DNA from: CALHVX01 sp964640725 | GTDB lineage: Bacteria; Pseudomonadota; Gammaproteobacteria; Pseudomonadales; Azotimanducaceae | Length of the DNA: 64,000 bases | Direction of reading: 5' to 3' | NCBI GenBank assembly: GCA_964640725.1 | Contig: CAZXIJ010000014.1 | Span: 48,512-112,511, forward strand | In this document: positions 1 to 7,924 of the stretch, in pieces | Position numbering within the stretch: position 1 is the first letter of the stretch | How the letters are laid out: every line of letters starts with the position of its first letter | The notes under the pieces: model-generated | The model's input: only the letters and a program-made list of their open reading frames with translations | Told to the model about the DNA's origin: nothing | Database searches by the model: none | Made by a program: the position numbers and the translations under genes

Positions 1-1547
1 TTGACCAGCACGGCCAGGGGCCCGTCCCAGGCGACCTTGTCGTCATTGTCGGAGTAGACGCTGGCGCGGCGGCGCGCCGCTTTGACCTGCACCGTGGGGC
101 CAGACTTTATGAACAGGCCGGTCAGCGAGTCAGCCTCTGTCAGGGAGCCGCCGCCGTTGTTGCGCAGGTCCATGACGATACCGTTGACGCCGTCCGCCTT
201 GAGCTCTTCGATCAGGCGGGCCACATCGCGGGTGGTGCTCTTGTAGTTGGGATCGCCACGCTGGCTGGCCTTGAAGTCAGCATAGAACGTTGGCACTTCG
301 ATGATGCCGATCTTGTAGTCGCTGCCGCCACGCTTCAGGGTCAGCAGCTTCTTCTGCGCGGCCTGTTCCTCAAGCTGTACGGCGTCACGGGTGATTTGCA
401 CGATGCGGGTGGTGGCGCCCTCGTCGTCGGGCTGTACTTCGAGCCGCACGATGCTGCCTTTCGGGCCGCGAATCATCTCGACGACATCGTCCAGGCGCCA
501 GCCGACGACGTCGATGAGGGGGCCATCTTCGCCTTGCCCCACACTCAGGATGCGATCTGATGGCTTGACCTGACCGGTCTTGTCAGCGGGGCCGGCGGTG
601 ACCAGACGAACGATGGACGTGTAGTCATCTTCGCTGCGCAACACAGCGCCGATGCCTTCCAGCGACAGCGACATGTTGATATTGAAGTTCTGCGATGTTC
701 GCGGCGAGAAGTATTGCGTATGCGGGTCGTAGATGCTCGCGAAGGAATTGATGTAGAGCGCGAAGGCGTCTTCAGCCTTGGTCTGCTTGGTTTGCTTGAG
801 GCGGTTCTTGTAGCGCTTGGTCAGCAGTTCCTGGATCTCATCCAGGGGCTTGCCGTTGAGCTTCATGGACAAGGCCGCAGCGCGCAGGCGCTGGTTCCAT
901 AACGCATCCAGGGCCTTCTCGTCTTTTGCCCAGGGCGCTTCTTCGCGATCGATCAGCAGCGCGTCTTTGGCCTCGAACAGGGTGTCGTCCAGGGGCTTGT
1001 TAAGCGCTTCGAGCATATATTCGAGCCGCTCCACGACCCGGTCCTGGAACAGGTTGAACATCTCGAATGCCGGACGCAGGTTGCCGCGCTTCAGCGCGTC
1101 ATCGAGCTTGTAGCGATAGCTGTCGAAGGTGGCGACATCGGCAGCGGTGAAGTATGAGCGGGCGCTGTCGAGGGTGTCGAGATAGTTGTCGAAGATGTGG
1201 CTCGACAGATCGTCGTCAATCTTCTTTTCCAGGAAGTGCGCATGGCGCAGTTGCTCGAGAATAGTCAGGCTGGTACGCGGATGGATGTCGAGCGGCGACA
1301 CCGACTTCCACACAAAGTCCGTTGGGTCCATGCCCGCAGAACCGAGCACGGGCGGTGGTTTCGGCGCCGTGCTGGCCGTATCTGCCGGAGCGGGCGGTGC
1401 AGCCGGTGCAGCGGCCTCGACATCGGCCCGGGCGGCAGTGCCGAGCCCGGCAAGCAGCAAGCCGGCCAGGAGCATCGCGCTGAAGCGCGGCGCCCGATGT
1501 GTGGTGGGTGAAGCGGGTGCAGCGATTACTGCGACAGCACGTTCCAT
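1..1547 (-). CDS. prc: Tail-specific (carboxy-terminal) processing protease Prc, 3' end beyond window
   Basis: The gene starts at an ATG at 1545-1547 on the minus strand and runs off the left edge, giving about 515 residues. An export signal (AMLLAGLLLAGLGTAARAD) is followed by the helical N-terminal region typical of Prc (HFLEKKIDDDLSS, YFSPRTSQNFNINMS). A PDZ domain follows, and then the start of the S41 protease fold with DLRNNGGGSL. The catalytic Ser/Lys dyad lies further on and is not in the window. Prc is a periplasmic protease that degrades tagged or misfolded proteins and trims envelope proteins, including peptidoglycan hydrolases. AAGAG lies just upstream of the start. The gene is divergent from the FKBP isomerase gene. 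Confidence 0.93.
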   Translation of the reverse strand, partial: MERAVAVIAAPASPTTHRAPRFSAMLLAGLLLAGLGTAARADVEAAAPAAPPAPADTASTAPKPPPVLGSAGMDPTDFVWKSVSPLDIHPRTSLTILEQLRHAHFLEKKIDDDLSSHIFDNYLDTLDSARSYFTAADVATFDSYRYKLDDALKRGNLRPAFEMFNLFQDRVVERLEYMLEALNKPLDDTLFEAKDALLIDREEAPWAKDEKALDALWNQRLRAAALSMKLNGKPLDEIQELLTKRYKNRLKQTKQTKAEDAFALYINSFASIYDPHTQYFSPRTSQNFNINMSLSLEGIGAVLRSEDDYTSIVRLVTAGPADKTGQVKPSDRILSVGQGEDGPLIDVVGWRLDDVVEMIRGPKGSIVRLEVQPDDEGATTRIVQITRDAVQLEEQAAQKKLLTLKRGGSDYKIGIIEVPTFYADFKASQRGDPNYKSTTRDVARLIEELKADGVNGIVMDLRNNGGGSLTEADSLTGLFIKSGPTVQVKAARRRASVYSDNDDKVAWDGPLAVLV

Positions 1548-1858
1548 CTAATCTCTTGCCTCTCTTTGGCTCGCCGCCCTGAAGGTGGCTTGCAACCGGT
1601 CTTCCGAAGGTACCCGGTTATGTCCAGTTTGGTCGCTCGCGACGGCACGCGCTGCGTCCCAGTCGCCTCTTTGGACCGTGCTGCAGCAGATTTGCTCCCG
1701 ACCGGCCTTGGTCTCGCGCTGTGATCGTTCGCTGCGGGCTGTTCGCGGTCGGATTCGCGGCTCTGATGGCCTGATTGTCCTGTAAGATGCCCCCAAGCAT
1801 CACGGCCAGAATGTAACCCGGTCGTGAACCGATGAGCAATCAAGGATTTCAGGCGCTT
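1548..1858. other. Divergent intergenic region between prc and the FKBP gene
   Basis: About 280-310 bases with no convincing gene. Short open frames on both strands look like composition artefacts. A TAAGAT box at 1783-1788, 44-70 bases ahead of the two possible starts of the isomerase gene, could be a -10 element, but I see no good -35 partner. No RNA gene or riboswitch is recognisable. Confidence 0.4.
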
Positions 1859-2590
1859 ATGAGGATTAGAGCAAATAATTTGCGTAGTATTTTGGCCCCG
1901 TCGGCGGCACTGCTATTGGTGCTGGCAGCGGGCTGTGCCAAGCCCGCCGCGACGACCCCGGCTGCGGCGGAGCCTGCGCTGGACCTCAGCTCTGACGGCG
2001 CCAAGGCCAGCTACACGCTGGGCTACGGCACCAGCGACGATCTTAAAACGCGCATGAACGAAGATTTTGACGGCGCTGCCTTCATGGCTGGCGTTCAGGA
2101 TGCGATCAGCGAAGCCACGCCTCAGGTCACGCAGGAAGAAGGACGGCGGACCCTCGGCGCGATCGGCGAGAAGGCGCGGGCCGCAGCGGTTAAGGCTGCA
2201 GAAGCCAACACGGAAACCGGCAAAACCTTTCTGGCAGAGAACGCCAAGGTCGAGGGCGTGACCGTCCTCGAGTCAGGCTTGCAGTACCAGGTCCTGACGG
2301 AAGGCGAGGGCGATTCCCCCGGACCGACCTCGACCGTGACCACGCACTACGAAGGCAAGTTGATCGACGGTACGGTGTTCGACAGCTCCATTGAGCGCGG
2401 CGAGCCGACCAGCTTCCCCCTCAACCGCGTGATCCCTGGCTGGACCGAAGCGCTGCAGCTCATGAAGCCGGGCAGCAAGTGGCGGCTGTTCATTCCCTCG
2501 CAGCTGGCCTACGGCGAGCGGGCGACGGGCAGCATTCCGGCCAACTCGACCCTGATCTTCGAAGTCGAGCTGATCAGCGTCGATTCCTGA
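1859..2590 (+). CDS. FKBP-type peptidyl-prolyl cis-trans isomerase, lipoprotein (FkpA/Mip-like)
   Basis: A 243-residue lipoprotein. The signal sequence from the ATG at 1859 ends in a lipobox (LVLAAGC, Cys26). A helical dimerisation region of about 100 residues follows, as in Mip/FkpA, and then a C-terminal FKBP domain (HYEGKLIDGTVFDSS, FPLNRVIPGWTEALQLM, LAYGERA, LIFEVELISV). The family catalyses proline isomerisation and acts as a periplasmic chaperone. An in-frame ATG at 1832 would add nine residues. I prefer 1859 because the signal peptide then has normal length and CAGG lies about 9 bases upstream. The stop is 59 bases before an assembly gap. FkpA and Mip-like subfamilies cannot be separated by eye. 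Confidence 0.9.
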   Translation: MRIRANNLRSILAPSAALLLVLAAGCAKPAATTPAAAEPALDLSSDGAKASYTLGYGTSDDLKTRMNEDFDGAAFMAGVQDAISEATPQVTQEEGRRTLGAIGEKARAAAVKAAEANTETGKTFLAENAKVEGVTVLESGLQYQVLTEGEGDSPGPTSTVTTHYEGKLIDGTVFDSSIERGEPTSFPLNRVIPGWTEALQLMKPGSKWRLFIPSQLAYGERATGSIPANSTLIFEVELISVDS

Positions 2591-2627
2591 TCGGGCGCAG
2601 CGGTCCTTTGGCGGCGGCCAAGCCACC

Positions 2628-2771
2628 CCATTCGGGGACCCGTCCGGGGNNNNNNNNNNNNNNNNNNNNNNNNNNNNNNNNNNNNNNNNNNNNNNNNNNN
2701 NNNNNNNNNNNNNNNNNNNNNNNNNNNNNNNNNNNNNNNNNNNNNNNNNCCCGAAAGAGCCCCCGAACGGG
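2628..2771. repeat. Inverted GGGTCCCCGAATGG-type repeat flanking a 100-N assembly gap
   Basis: Left of the gap, 2628-2643 reads CCATTCGGGGACCCGT. Its reverse complement occurs exactly at 42327-42342 inside ccmI. Right of the gap, 2761-2771 reads CCCCGAACGGG, which also occurs in the ccmI repeat (42321-42331) but in the opposite orientation to the left flank. The N block is 2650-2749. The arms could form a hairpin and act as a terminator or a REP-like element downstream of the isomerase gene. The true gap length is unknown. Confidence 0.6.
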
Positions 2772-2796
2772 CGGCAGCCGGGTCGCCAGGACCGTT

Positions 2797-2970
2797 GTGC
2801 TGGGCACTGCCGCCCTGGCGGCCGGCCTCTACTGGCTCAGCAGCGAAGGCTGGCTCGACGGCGCAGAGATCGTCCGCTACCTGCTGGCGAGCCTGCTGTT
2901 CGTGGCGGTGCCCCTGGTCCTGGCGGCCGTTCTCGCGGTGATCCTGAGGGTGCTGCGGCGGCGCCGCTAG
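2797..2970 (+). CDS. Small two-helix membrane protein (unrecognised)
   Basis: A GTG at 2797 with AGGA five bases upstream starts a 57-residue frame. It has two hydrophobic stretches (VLGTAALAAGLYWL and LLASLLFVAVPLVLAAVLAVI) separated by SSEGWLDGAEIVRY, and ends in an arginine-rich tail (RVLRRRR). The frame stays open back to the N gap at 2749, so the true start could lie in the missing sequence. I do not recognise the family. It is convergent with the DUF1244 gene 12 bases downstream. The positive C-terminus suggests a small inner-membrane hairpin protein. Confidence 0.45.
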   Translation: MLGTAALAAGLYWLSSEGWLDGAEIVRYLLASLLFVAVPLVLAAVLAVILRVLRRRR

Positions 2971-2982
2971 GCGGCAGGCACC

Positions 2983-3294
2983 CTACTGTGACTGCTGCTG
3001 CATCTGGGCCAGCTGCTCTGGCGTTGCCTCGGTCTGGTGCTCCGCCTTCCAGGTGCTGTATGGCATGCCGTACACACGCTCTCGGGCCGCTTCCATGGGC
3101 ACGTTGACCCCGGCGTCCTGCGCCGCCGCGACGTACCACTTGGACAGGCAGTTGCGGCAAAAGCCCGCCAGATTCATCAGCTCGATGTTCTGCACGTCCT
3201 TGCGGCTGTCCAGATGCTCGAGCAAGCGCCTGAACACCGCCGCTTCCAGCGCCTGCTGCTGGTCTGCCTCGAGATCGATTGAAGCCATGGTCAT
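2983..3294 (-). CDS. DUF1244 family protein
   Basis: A 103-residue soluble protein. The characteristic block FCRNCLSKWY contains the conserved Cys-x-x-Cys, preceded by RKDVQNIELMNLAG and followed by RVYGMPYSTWKAEHQTEAT. This matches the DUF1244 family of small helical proteins of unknown function, common in Proteobacteria. The family is usually about 95-105 residues, which fits the start at 3294 (CACAGCGGAT just upstream). A second ATG at 3288 is possible. The C-terminus is glutamine-rich (QMQQQSQ). No function should be inferred beyond the family name. Confidence 0.85.
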   Translation of the reverse strand: MTMASIDLEADQQQALEAAVFRRLLEHLDSRKDVQNIELMNLAGFCRNCLSKWYVAAAQDAGVNVPMEAARERVYGMPYSTWKAEHQTEATPEQLAQMQQQSQ

Positions 3295-3397
3295 ATCCGC
3301 TGTGAGAAAGTTCGCGCCAGTGTGCGGCGGTGGCCGCACAGCCTGCAAGTCTGCGCGCGTGCAGGCTTGCGCGGGAGATCATTGAAGGAGATTGCCC

Positions 3398-4153
3398 ATG
3401 GAAGCGCTCTTGACTCCAGAGGCACTGGTTGCCTTTGCGACCCTGACAGTGCTCGAGATCGTGCTCGGCATCGACAACATCGTGTTCATATCCATCCTGA
3501 CGAATCGGCTCCCGGTGGCAGAGCAGCCCCGGGCACGGTTTCTGGGCCTGGCAGCGGCCATGGTGATGCGTATCGCATTGCTGCTGTCTCTGGCCTGGAT
3601 CATGCGGCTGACCACGCCGCTGTTCACGCTGTTGGAACTCGAGATCTCTGGCCGCGACCTGATTTTGCTGGCCGGTGGCACGTTCCTGATCGCCAAGGCC
3701 ACCCGGGAGGTCCACAACTCCCTCGAGGGCGACGAAGACGATCCGTCTGCGGGGGGGCGCACAGTCAGCTTTGTGGGCGTGCTGGCCCAGATCGCGCTGA
3801 TCGACGTGGTCTTTTCCCTCGACAGCGTGATCACGGCGGTCGGGCTGGTCGATCAGATCCCGATCATGGTCGCCGCAATTGTGGTTGCGGTGCTGGTGAT
3901 GATGGCGGCGGCAGGCACCATCAGCGGCTTTATCGACGAGCATCCAACCGTCAAGATGCTGGCGCTCACCTTCCTGGTACTGATCGGCGTCACGCTGGTG
4001 GCGGAGGGCCTCGATTTTCACGTCCCCAAGGGCTACATCTACTTCGCCATGGCGTTCTCCTTTGGCGTCGAAGTGCTCAACATACGCGCGCAGCGCAAGC
4101 GCAGGGCGAGCGTCAAGCTGCGCAAGGCGCAGCTCGGTGATCTGATCAACTGA
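3398..4153 (+). CDS. TerC family integral membrane protein
   Basis: A 251-residue polytopic membrane protein. The TerC signature is clear: LEIVLGIDNIVFISIL near the N-terminus, and FSLDSVITAVGLVDQI in the second half, with acidic residues inside membrane segments (IDNIVF and SLDSV) that are thought to bind metal. Seven or so hydrophobic helices are visible. Some members of the family (TerC, Alx, MeeF) have been linked to tellurite resistance or Mn(II) export. The start is the ATG at 3398, with AAGGAG seven bases upstream. Substrate cannot be deduced here, and no other ter genes are nearby. Confidence 0.88.
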   Translation: MEALLTPEALVAFATLTVLEIVLGIDNIVFISILTNRLPVAEQPRARFLGLAAAMVMRIALLLSLAWIMRLTTPLFTLLELEISGRDLILLAGGTFLIAKATREVHNSLEGDEDDPSAGGRTVSFVGVLAQIALIDVVFSLDSVITAVGLVDQIPIMVAAIVVAVLVMMAAAGTISGFIDEHPTVKMLALTFLVLIGVTLVAEGLDFHVPKGYIYFAMAFSFGVEVLNIRAQRKRRASVKLRKAQLGDLIN

Positions 4154-4271
4154 CCGCTTTGCGTGCCCGGCACGGGCGCGTCACAATAGGCCCAAGAATC
4201 GAGCCGGCCTCGCGCCCGCGCGCCAGGGGATCTCCGACTCCCCACCCCCGCAGCCACAAGATACGTTTCCT

Positions 4272-4979
4272 ATGAAGTTCGTCGGCGCTACTGACCTTGG
4301 GCAGGTTCGCCTTGGCAATGAAGACAGTTACGGCTTTGATGCCGGTCGGCGGGTCGCCGTGCTGGCCGATGGCATGGGCGGGCTGAATGCGGGCGAGATT
4401 GCCAGCGCCGCAGCTGTTCGGGCGTTCCTCGAAGCGGTGCCCGAGCGCATGACCGGGCCCGATCTGGAACAGGCTGCGATGGAAGCGAATCGCAAGGTGT
4501 TCGAGATGAGTCGGGACAACACGGCGCTAGGCACCATGGGCACGACGCTGGTGGCCTGTGCCTTTGCGGCGCAGGAGTCCGGTGGGCAGTGGCTCTTTGC
4601 TCATATCGGCGATTCCCGCGCCTATCTGCTGCGCAGCGGCGAGCTGGAACGGGTGACCCGGGACCACAGCGTCGTGCAGGAGATGCTCGATCACGGCCTG
4701 CTGACCGAAACGGAAGCTGCCCGGGCGCCCAACCGGCACATCATCACCCGGGCCATTGGGCTGGAAGCGCAGGTGACCGCCGATATCATCGAGCTCGAGC
4801 AGCAGCCCGGCGACCAGATTCTGCTGTGCAGCGACGGTCTGTCCGATATGGTGTCTGAAGCCGATATGCTCGCCATCCTCACCACCGCAGAGGCGCCCTC
4901 GGTTGCTGCTGACCAGCTGATCGCCGCCGCCAACCGCGCCGGCGGCAACGACAACATCTCTGTGGTGCTCATTTCCTGA
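4272..4979 (+). CDS. PP2C-type Ser/Thr protein phosphatase
   Basis: A 235-residue single-domain PPM/PP2C phosphatase. The metal-binding and catalytic motifs are present in order: GATDLGQVRLGNEDSY, VLADGMGG, GTTLVACAF, AHIGDSRAYLLR, RDHSVVQEML, LLCSDGLSDMV and GGNDNISVVLIS. It removes phosphate from Ser/Thr residues in a Mn/Mg-dependent way and usually counters a Hanks-type kinase. The only kinase domain of that type in the window is in the 13768-20175 protein, about 9 kb away, so a functional link is speculative. It is followed after 12 bases by bolA, possibly co-transcribed. Confidence 0.92.
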   Translation: MKFVGATDLGQVRLGNEDSYGFDAGRRVAVLADGMGGLNAGEIASAAAVRAFLEAVPERMTGPDLEQAAMEANRKVFEMSRDNTALGTMGTTLVACAFAAQESGGQWLFAHIGDSRAYLLRSGELERVTRDHSVVQEMLDHGLLTETEAARAPNRHIITRAIGLEAQVTADIIELEQQPGDQILLCSDGLSDMVSEADMLAILTTAEAPSVAADQLIAAANRAGGNDNISVVLIS

Positions 4980-4991
4980 AGGCGTCTGTCT

Positions 4992-5345
4992 GTGACAACC
5001 GAACAACAATCTTCTGCCGCCCAAGGTCCTGTCGGGCAACGCATCGAAGCGGCTCTCGCGAACGCCTTTGCGCTTGACCACCTGCAGGTTGTGAACGAAA
5101 GCGGGCAGCACAACGTGCCGCCGGGCTCAGAAACCCACTTCAAGGTGGTGCTGGTGTCCGGCGCTTTTGAAGGACAAGCGCGCATCAGGCGTCACCGCGC
5201 GGTCAACGCCGTTGTGGCGGAAGAACTTGCAGGTCCCGTTCACGCGCTGAGCATTCATGCCTACACCCGCCCGGAATGGCACAGCCGTCACGGCAACGCG
5301 CCTTTATCGCCGCCTTGCTTCGGGGGCGAGCAGGCGAATCGCTGA
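4992..5345 (+). CDS. bolA: BolA family protein
   Basis: A 117-residue protein starting at GTG 4992. The core (RIEAALANAF, LQVVNESGQHNVPPGSETHFKVVLVSGAFEG, RHRAVNAVVAEEL, VHALSIHAYTRPEW) matches BolA, a class II KH-like fold protein. BolA pairs with monothiol glutaredoxins to bind [2Fe-2S] clusters and has also been described as a transcription regulator affecting morphology. The C-terminal tail after TRPEW is slightly longer than usual. It lies between the phosphatase gene and trhO, with only 5 bases to the next start, suggesting one transcript. Confidence 0.9.
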   Translation: MTTEQQSSAAQGPVGQRIEAALANAFALDHLQVVNESGQHNVPPGSETHFKVVLVSGAFEGQARIRRHRAVNAVVAEELAGPVHALSIHAYTRPEWHSRHGNAPLSPPCFGGEQANR

Positions 5346-5350
5346 TTCCC

Positions 5351-6292
5351 ATGTTGCACGTTGCGACTTTCTATCACTTCACGACGCTCGATGACCTGAC
5401 ATCGATGCGCGAGCGTCTGCTGGCCCTTGGTGGCCAGTTGGCCCTCAAGGGCACGGTGCTGCTGGCCCCGGAAGGGCTGAACGCCACGATCTGCGGGCCG
5501 CGCGCCGCAATCGACGAGTTTCTGACAAGTCTGGCAAGCGACGGTCGCTTTGGCGGCATGAGTGTCAAGTATTCCCGTGCGGCTGGCGACGCCCCTGTGT
5601 TTCTGCGGTTCAAGGTCAAGCTCAAGTCCGAGATCGTCACCATGGGCGTGCCGGGCGTCGACGTGCGCGAACACACGGCGGAACATGTCGCGCCGCAGGC
5701 GTTTAACACACTGCTGAACGATCCGGCGGTCGCCGTTCTGGATGTCCGCAATCGCTACGAGACCGAAATCGGTTCCTTTGCCGGCGCCGAAGATCCGGGA
5801 ACGGCATCTTTTCGAGAGTTCCCGGAGTACGTCGCGGAGCGATTCGGCGCCGATCGAGACCAGCCTGTGGCCATGTTCTGCACCGGAGGGATTCGCTGCG
5901 AAAAGGCCTCTGCCTATCTGGTCGAGCAAGGGTTCACCAAGGTGTACCAGCTCGATGGCGGGATCCTGCGCTATCTGGAGGAGGTGCCCCAGGACGAGAG
6001 CCTGTGGCACGGGGACTGTTTTGTATTCGACCAGCGCGTGACCGTTGATCACGACCTGCAGCCGGGCGGGCACGTGCAGTGCTTCGCGTGTCGTCGCCCG
6101 GTCGCCGCCGCGGAGCTTTCATCGCCGCACTATCAGGAAGGGGTCAGCTGTCCCGCCTGCTTTGGCGAGAAGACTGAGGATGCTCGAGCGGCCTATCGGG
6201 AGCGCCAGCGCCAGATGGACCTGGCCAGCCACCGGGGCCGATCTCATCTTGGCCCGGAGGCACAGCCTGCCGACGACGCCGGCAGTGACTGA
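5351..6292 (+). CDS. trhO: tRNA uridine(34) hydroxylase TrhO (YceA, rhodanese-related)
   Basis: A 313-residue protein. The N-terminal acylphosphatase-like domain (VATFYHFTTLDDL, LLAPEGLNATICG) is followed by a rhodanese domain whose catalytic cysteine is in MFCTGGIRCEKASAYL. A cysteine-rich C-terminal segment (CFACRRPV, GVSCPACF) completes the protein. This architecture is that of TrhO, which hydroxylates U34 of certain tRNAs on the way to cmo5U. I start it at the ATG at 5351 (MLHVATFYHF), which matches the family N-terminus; the frame stays open 25 codons further upstream into bolA. It is convergent with tesA, with three bases between the stops. Confidence 0.93.
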   Translation: MLHVATFYHFTTLDDLTSMRERLLALGGQLALKGTVLLAPEGLNATICGPRAAIDEFLTSLASDGRFGGMSVKYSRAAGDAPVFLRFKVKLKSEIVTMGVPGVDVREHTAEHVAPQAFNTLLNDPAVAVLDVRNRYETEIGSFAGAEDPGTASFREFPEYVAERFGADRDQPVAMFCTGGIRCEKASAYLVEQGFTKVYQLDGGILRYLEEVPQDESLWHGDCFVFDQRVTVDHDLQPGGHVQCFACRRPVAAAELSSPHYQEGVSCPACFGEKTEDARAAYRERQRQMDLASHRGRSHLGPEAQPADDAGSD

Positions 6293-6295
6293 ACC

Positions 6296-7060
6296 CTAGC
6301 GCTCGCGCAGCAGGGTCGCCAGGGGGCGCCAGATCGCGCGCAGCAGCAGCGGCTGGGCCTCGGCCGTGGGATGGATGCCGTCGGCCTGCATCAGGTTGCC
6401 GGCGAGGGCGATCTCTTCCAAAAACGCGTCGACCAGCGGTACGTCGTAGTCGTCCGCGAGGCGATCAAAGAGTCCGGTGAAGGCCCGGGTGTAGCGGGGG
6501 CCGTAGTTGGGCGGGATCTGCATGCCGACCAGGACGACCCGGGCGCCGGCGGCCTGGCTGGCTTCGACGATCGCGCGCAGATTTTTCTCGATGCGATCAA
6601 CCGGATAGCCCCGCAGGCCATCGTTGCCGCCAAGCTCCACCACCAGGATATCCGGCTGGTGCGTTTGCAGCGCCTGATCGAGGCGCGCCAGGCCACCGCC
6701 GGTCGTCTCGCCGCTGATGCTGGCGTTGACGACACGATGTTCACTGCCCAGGCGATTCACTTCGGCCTCAAGCAACGCGACCCAGCCTTCGGCGCGTTGA
6801 ATGCCGTATGCGGCGCTGATACTGTCGCCCAGAACCATGATGGTGGTGGGCGCCTGTACAGAGCCGGGCGCCAGCCGGGTGTCTTCTCCCAGTCCCTGCG
6901 GAATCTCGATTGCGGTTTCGGATCCGGTCCCGGGCGTCGCCGGCTCAGCCGGGAGCGTGACCGTTGCCGGGTCGCTGCAGCCCCACAGCAGGGCGAGCAG
7001 GGTCCAAAGCGCGGGCCGAAGCTTGTTGCCCCAGGCGGGGCTGCGTTGTTGTCTGCTCAT
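6296..7060 (-). CDS. tesA: TesA-like SGNH/GDSL esterase (acyl-CoA thioesterase I), predicted lipoprotein
   Basis: Residues after the start at 7060 give a signal with a lipobox (ALLWGC, Cys28), a low-complexity linker and an SGNH hydrolase domain. Block I is MVLGDSISAAYG with the nucleophile Ser, block III contains ELGGNDGLRG, and block V is DGIHPTAEAQ with the catalytic Asp and His. The family hydrolyses thioesters and esters in the periplasm. E. coli TesA is a soluble periplasmic protein, so the lipobox here is a difference. As in E. coli, the gene is divergent from ybbA-ybbP. The frame extends 25 codons upstream, but that would overlap the ybbA promoter region and move the signal inward. 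Confidence 0.9.
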   Translation of the reverse strand: MSRQQRSPAWGNKLRPALWTLLALLWGCSDPATVTLPAEPATPGTGSETAIEIPQGLGEDTRLAPGSVQAPTTIMVLGDSISAAYGIQRAEGWVALLEAEVNRLGSEHRVVNASISGETTGGGLARLDQALQTHQPDILVVELGGNDGLRGYPVDRIEKNLRAIVEASQAAGARVVLVGMQIPPNYGPRYTRAFTGLFDRLADDYDVPLVDAFLEEIALAGNLMQADGIHPTAEAQPLLLRAIWRPLATLLRER

Positions 7061-7138
7061 AGCAGGAATTGTGGGCGAAGGCGTTGACCGACGCAAAGTG
7101 CGAACCTCCCAGCCAGAACGATAGACAGGTGCCATGCC

Positions 7139-7921
7139 ATGCCAGATTCCCTGCCGGTTCCCGAGGCCTCCGCGCCAGCGCCGTCCGCTGCGAGCTCAGC
7201 GGACGAGCCAGCGGTCGCTCGCACGCAGGGAGTGGGCAAGGCCGTGCCGACGGCCGAGGGCGAGCTCAGAATCCTGCAAGATATCGATCTGGAAATCAGC
7301 GCTCGGGACACGCTGGCGATTGTCGGAGCCTCAGGCTCTGGCAAGACCACGCTGCTGGGCATCCTCGCGGGGCTCGATACGCCCACCAGCGGCCAGGTTT
7401 TCCTCGGCCCGCACGAGCTGACCGCGCTGGACGAAGAGCAGCGCGCGCTGGTGCGCGCTGAGCGGGTCGGGTTTGTGTTCCAGTCCTTTCAGCTGCTGGA
7501 AAGCCTGACCGCGCTGGAAAACGTCATGCTGCCGATCGAGCTGAAGCGCGGCAAAAACGTTCGAGCGCGGGCTGCGGCCTTGCTCGACAAGGTGGGCTTG
7601 TCGCCCCGGCTCGACCACTATCCGCGGCAGCTGTCTGGCGGCGAGCAGCAGCGCGTGGCCATTGCCCGGGCCTTTGCGACCGATCCGAGCATCCTTTTTG
7701 CGGACGAGCCCACGGGCAATCTGGATACCGCGACGGGCAGCCGGGTTATCGACCTGCTGTTCGAGCTCAACGCCGAGTTTGGCACCACCCTGGTCCTGGT
7801 CACCCACGATGCGCGCCTGGCGGCGCGCTGTGCCCGGCAGATCGAGATTGCCAGTGGCCGTATCGTTCGCGACGGACAGCCGACAGCGCCTGACTCCCTG
7901 GCGCCGGGCGAGGGCGCCTGA
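7139..7921 (+). CDS. ybbA: ABC transporter ATP-binding protein YbbA
   Basis: A 260-residue ABC ATPase. Walker A is GASGSGKTTLLG, the Q-loop region FVFQSFQLL, the signature LSGGEQQRVAIARA and Walker B ILFADEPTGNLD, with the H-loop in LVTHDARLA. It belongs to the LolD/MacB type of ATPases that work with FtsX-fold permeases. About 45 N-terminal residues before the ABC domain are low-complexity. It is followed after three bases by ybbP, its permease partner, and is divergent from tesA, the same layout as in E. coli. The transported or extracted substrate is not established. Confidence 0.93.
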   Translation: MPDSLPVPEASAPAPSAASSADEPAVARTQGVGKAVPTAEGELRILQDIDLEISARDTLAIVGASGSGKTTLLGILAGLDTPTSGQVFLGPHELTALDEEQRALVRAERVGFVFQSFQLLESLTALENVMLPIELKRGKNVRARAAALLDKVGLSPRLDHYPRQLSGGEQQRVAIARAFATDPSILFADEPTGNLDTATGSRVIDLLFELNAEFGTTLVLVTHDARLAARCARQIEIASGRIVRDGQPTAPDSLAPGEGA

Positions 7922-7924
7922 CCG

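Noticed and set aside
2479..2970. An open frame running through the N gap from inside the isomerase gene
   Set aside because: It exists only because Ns carry no stop codons. The part before the gap is a shadow of the isomerase gene.
3398..4153. TerC as part of a tellurite-resistance or phage-defence island
   Set aside because: No other ter genes, defence genes or mobility genes are nearby. It sits among housekeeping genes.
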